DNA of 49,008 nt from positions 1-49,008 of the forward strand of contig DASUKQ010000009.1 of the NCBI GenBank assembly GCA_036278635.1. Direction: 5' to 3'. The notes below the pieces were generated by a model. That model did not search any database. It saw nothing but the letters and a program-made list of their open reading frames with translations, and was not told the DNA's origin. This document shows positions 47,932 to 49,008 of this stretch, piece by piece. The DNA comes from 66-474 sp036278635. GTDB taxonomy: Bacteria; Pseudomonadota; Gammaproteobacteria; Xanthomonadales; Rhodanobacteraceae. The stretch's first letter is position 1. Every line of letters begins with the position of its first letter. Position numbers and translations under genes: made by a program.

Positions 47932-49008
47932 TCACACGCTCCTGGTCGCCACCACCGGCGGCACCGCCGCGGCGCGCAGCGCGGGTACCAGCACCGCCAG
48001 TTGCCCGAGCAACCACAACGCCACCACGCCGACCGGCAGGTACCCCAACGGCAGACGCGGTACTTCGAAGAACTTCATCAACGCGAGGTTGATTCCGATC
48101 GCCGCGACCACGCCGATGACGATGCCGAAGGTGACGATCAGGAAGTTCTCGGTCTGGAAATAACGCAGGATGTCCGTGCGCGTTGCACCGAGCGCACGCC
48201 GGATGCCGATTTGCTTGCGACGCTGCGTCACCCAGAAACTTGCAAGTCCCACGATGCCGAACGCGGTGACACCCAGCAACGCCAGGATCACGCCAACCAA
48301 CAGACCCGCCATCGAGCGGTCGGTTTTGAAAAAGCGTGCGCGCAGGACGGGGATGGTGTGGCTGTTGGTGTGGTCGAGGACCACGTCCGGAGCAATCTTC
48401 GGGACCGCTGCCCGCGCTTCGACCAGGACATGGCTCAGGTCCTGTGGCTTGGCGCGAATCAGGTATGAACCGGCCAACTGGCCGCCGGGTTGTATCGGCA
48501 CGAACACCGACCACCCAGGCTCACGCTTGCCGAACTTGACCGGCTGCGACATCGCAAGGTCGGCCACAACCCCGATTACGCGGAACTGCCATTTCGCCGC
48601 CCAGAATGCCTTGCCCAACGGGTTTTCCCCGGGCCACAGCTTCTCCGCCAGTGCTCGCGTGACAAGCACGCGCGATGAGGGCGGAAAATAATCCTGACCT
48701 GGCAGCGTCCGGTAGTCGTTGGCCGCAGGAAGACTGCCAGCCACCAATTGCAGGCCGAGCGCCTCTGGCGTTCCGGGGCCACCCTCGTAGAACTCCACGA
48801 CTGCCGGCGTGTGCTTGCCGGCTTGATCCAGGCTGATGCCCGCCACACCCCACTGCGCCCCGAAAGGCACCGAGGTGATCGCGTGTACCGAGTCGACGCC
48901 GGGGAGCGCGCGCAGCCCCGACAACATCCGCGCGTTCAAATCGGTGGCTTGCCTGGGGTCGAACCCGGTCACGACGATCGTACCCAGCGAGGCTTCGTCC
49001 ACACCGCT
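47932..49008 (-). CDS. ABC transporter permease, class A copy 3, 5' end outside window
   Basis: The 359 codons inside the window encode the periplasmic core and FtsX domain of a third class A permease. The visible part begins SGVDEASLGTIVV, equivalent to the SGLDEASLSIV of A1, so only about the first 45-50 residues (the N-terminal helix) are missing. The FtsX domain has FGIVGLASFWVTQRRKQIG, RRALGATRTDILRYFQTE and the end VPPVVATRSV. It is closest to A1 at the C-terminus. The array therefore continues beyond the window. Confidence 0.87.
   Translation of the reverse strand, partial: SGVDEASLGTIVVTGFDPRQATDLNARMLSGLRALPGVDSVHAITSVPFGAQWGVAGISLDQAGKHTPAVVEFYEGGPGTPEALGLQLVAGSLPAANDYRTLPGQDYFPPSSRVLVTRALAEKLWPGENPLGKAFWAAKWQFRVIGVVADLAMSQPVKFGKREPGWSVFVPIQPGGQLAGSYLIRAKPQDLSHVLVEARAAVPKIAPDVVLDHTNSHTIPVLRARFFKTDRSMAGLLVGVILALLGVTAFGIVGLASFWVTQRRKQIGIRRALGATRTDILRYFQTENFLIVTFGIVIGVVAAIGINLALMKFFEVPRLPLGYLPVGVVALWLLGQLAVLVPALRAAAVPPVVATRSV

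Noticed and set aside
42194..49008. Complete MacAB-TolC-type efflux system
   Set aside because: Only permeases lacking fused ATPase domains are visible. No MacA-like adaptor or ATP-binding gene is in the window.

Overview
The window is GC-rich chromosomal DNA of a gammaproteobacterium, most probably of the order Xanthomonadales (Rhodanobacteraceae/Lysobacteraceae type). I infer this from the short NAD-type isocitrate dehydrogenase, the RibB protein with a decayed GTP-cyclohydrolase II half, the H-NS-like protein, and the many intergenic palindromes and GGGACTC-type heptamer arrays. No rRNA, tRNA, CRISPR, transposase, integrase or phage gene was found. Almost all of the sequence is densely packed protein-coding genes, many overlapping by 4 bases (ATGA/GTGA).

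Layout. 1-5.8 kb: NAD-isocitrate dehydrogenase (3' end outside the window), glutaredoxin, a BepA-like M48 periplasmic protease, a periplasmic cyclophilin, LpxH and an MgtC-like protein. 5.9-9.3 kb: a four-gene minus-strand operon with a degenerate class-III pilin-like protein, a GspF/PilC-like membrane protein, a canonical prepilin and radA. 9.4-13.8 kb: alr, dnaB and a DadA-like D-amino-acid dehydrogenase. 14-17.4 kb: a small unknown protein, an NlpC/P60 lipoprotein, DoxX, SlyD and an MFS transporter. 17.5-20.8 kb: a soluble RnfB-like ferredoxin, a metallophosphoesterase, a miniature RnfC-like ferredoxin, nth and rnt. 20.8-27.8 kb (minus): nrdR, ribD, FMN riboswitch, ribE, ribB(A), ribH, nusB, a GNAT gene, thiL and pgpA, which form a cofactor-synthesis block. 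28-37.4 kb: glyA, a secreted alpha/beta hydrolase, ettA, pssA-holD(?)-rimI, a DUF4124 protein, proS and an H-NS-family gene. 37.4-49 kb (minus): at least five tandem MacB/FtsX-type ABC permeases of two alternating classes, a PDZ/polyproline exported protein, an NtrC-type regulator, an NtrY-like kinase and a ThrE-type exporter.

The most striking feature is how much small repeat DNA has entered or abutted genes. A roughly 135-bp dispersed element lies in frame inside thiL, with a sister copy between alr and dnaB. A CCCCTTCAAGGGG palindrome is translated inside ribD, and another repeat supplies ribD's first codons. The ribB(A) C-terminus reads into a GGGAATC-type array. A (GGGACTC)6-(GGGAGC)7 microsatellite lies just upstream of the histidine kinase, and a perfect 56-bp palindrome separates the H-NS and exporter genes. 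The strongest candidates for little-described biology are the small pilin/GspF-like/radA operon, the stripped-down Rnf remnant next to nth, and the alternating permease array with its own two-component system.

All functional names come from recognising motifs by eye. No database search was run, and coordinates were hand-checked for start, stop and frame.
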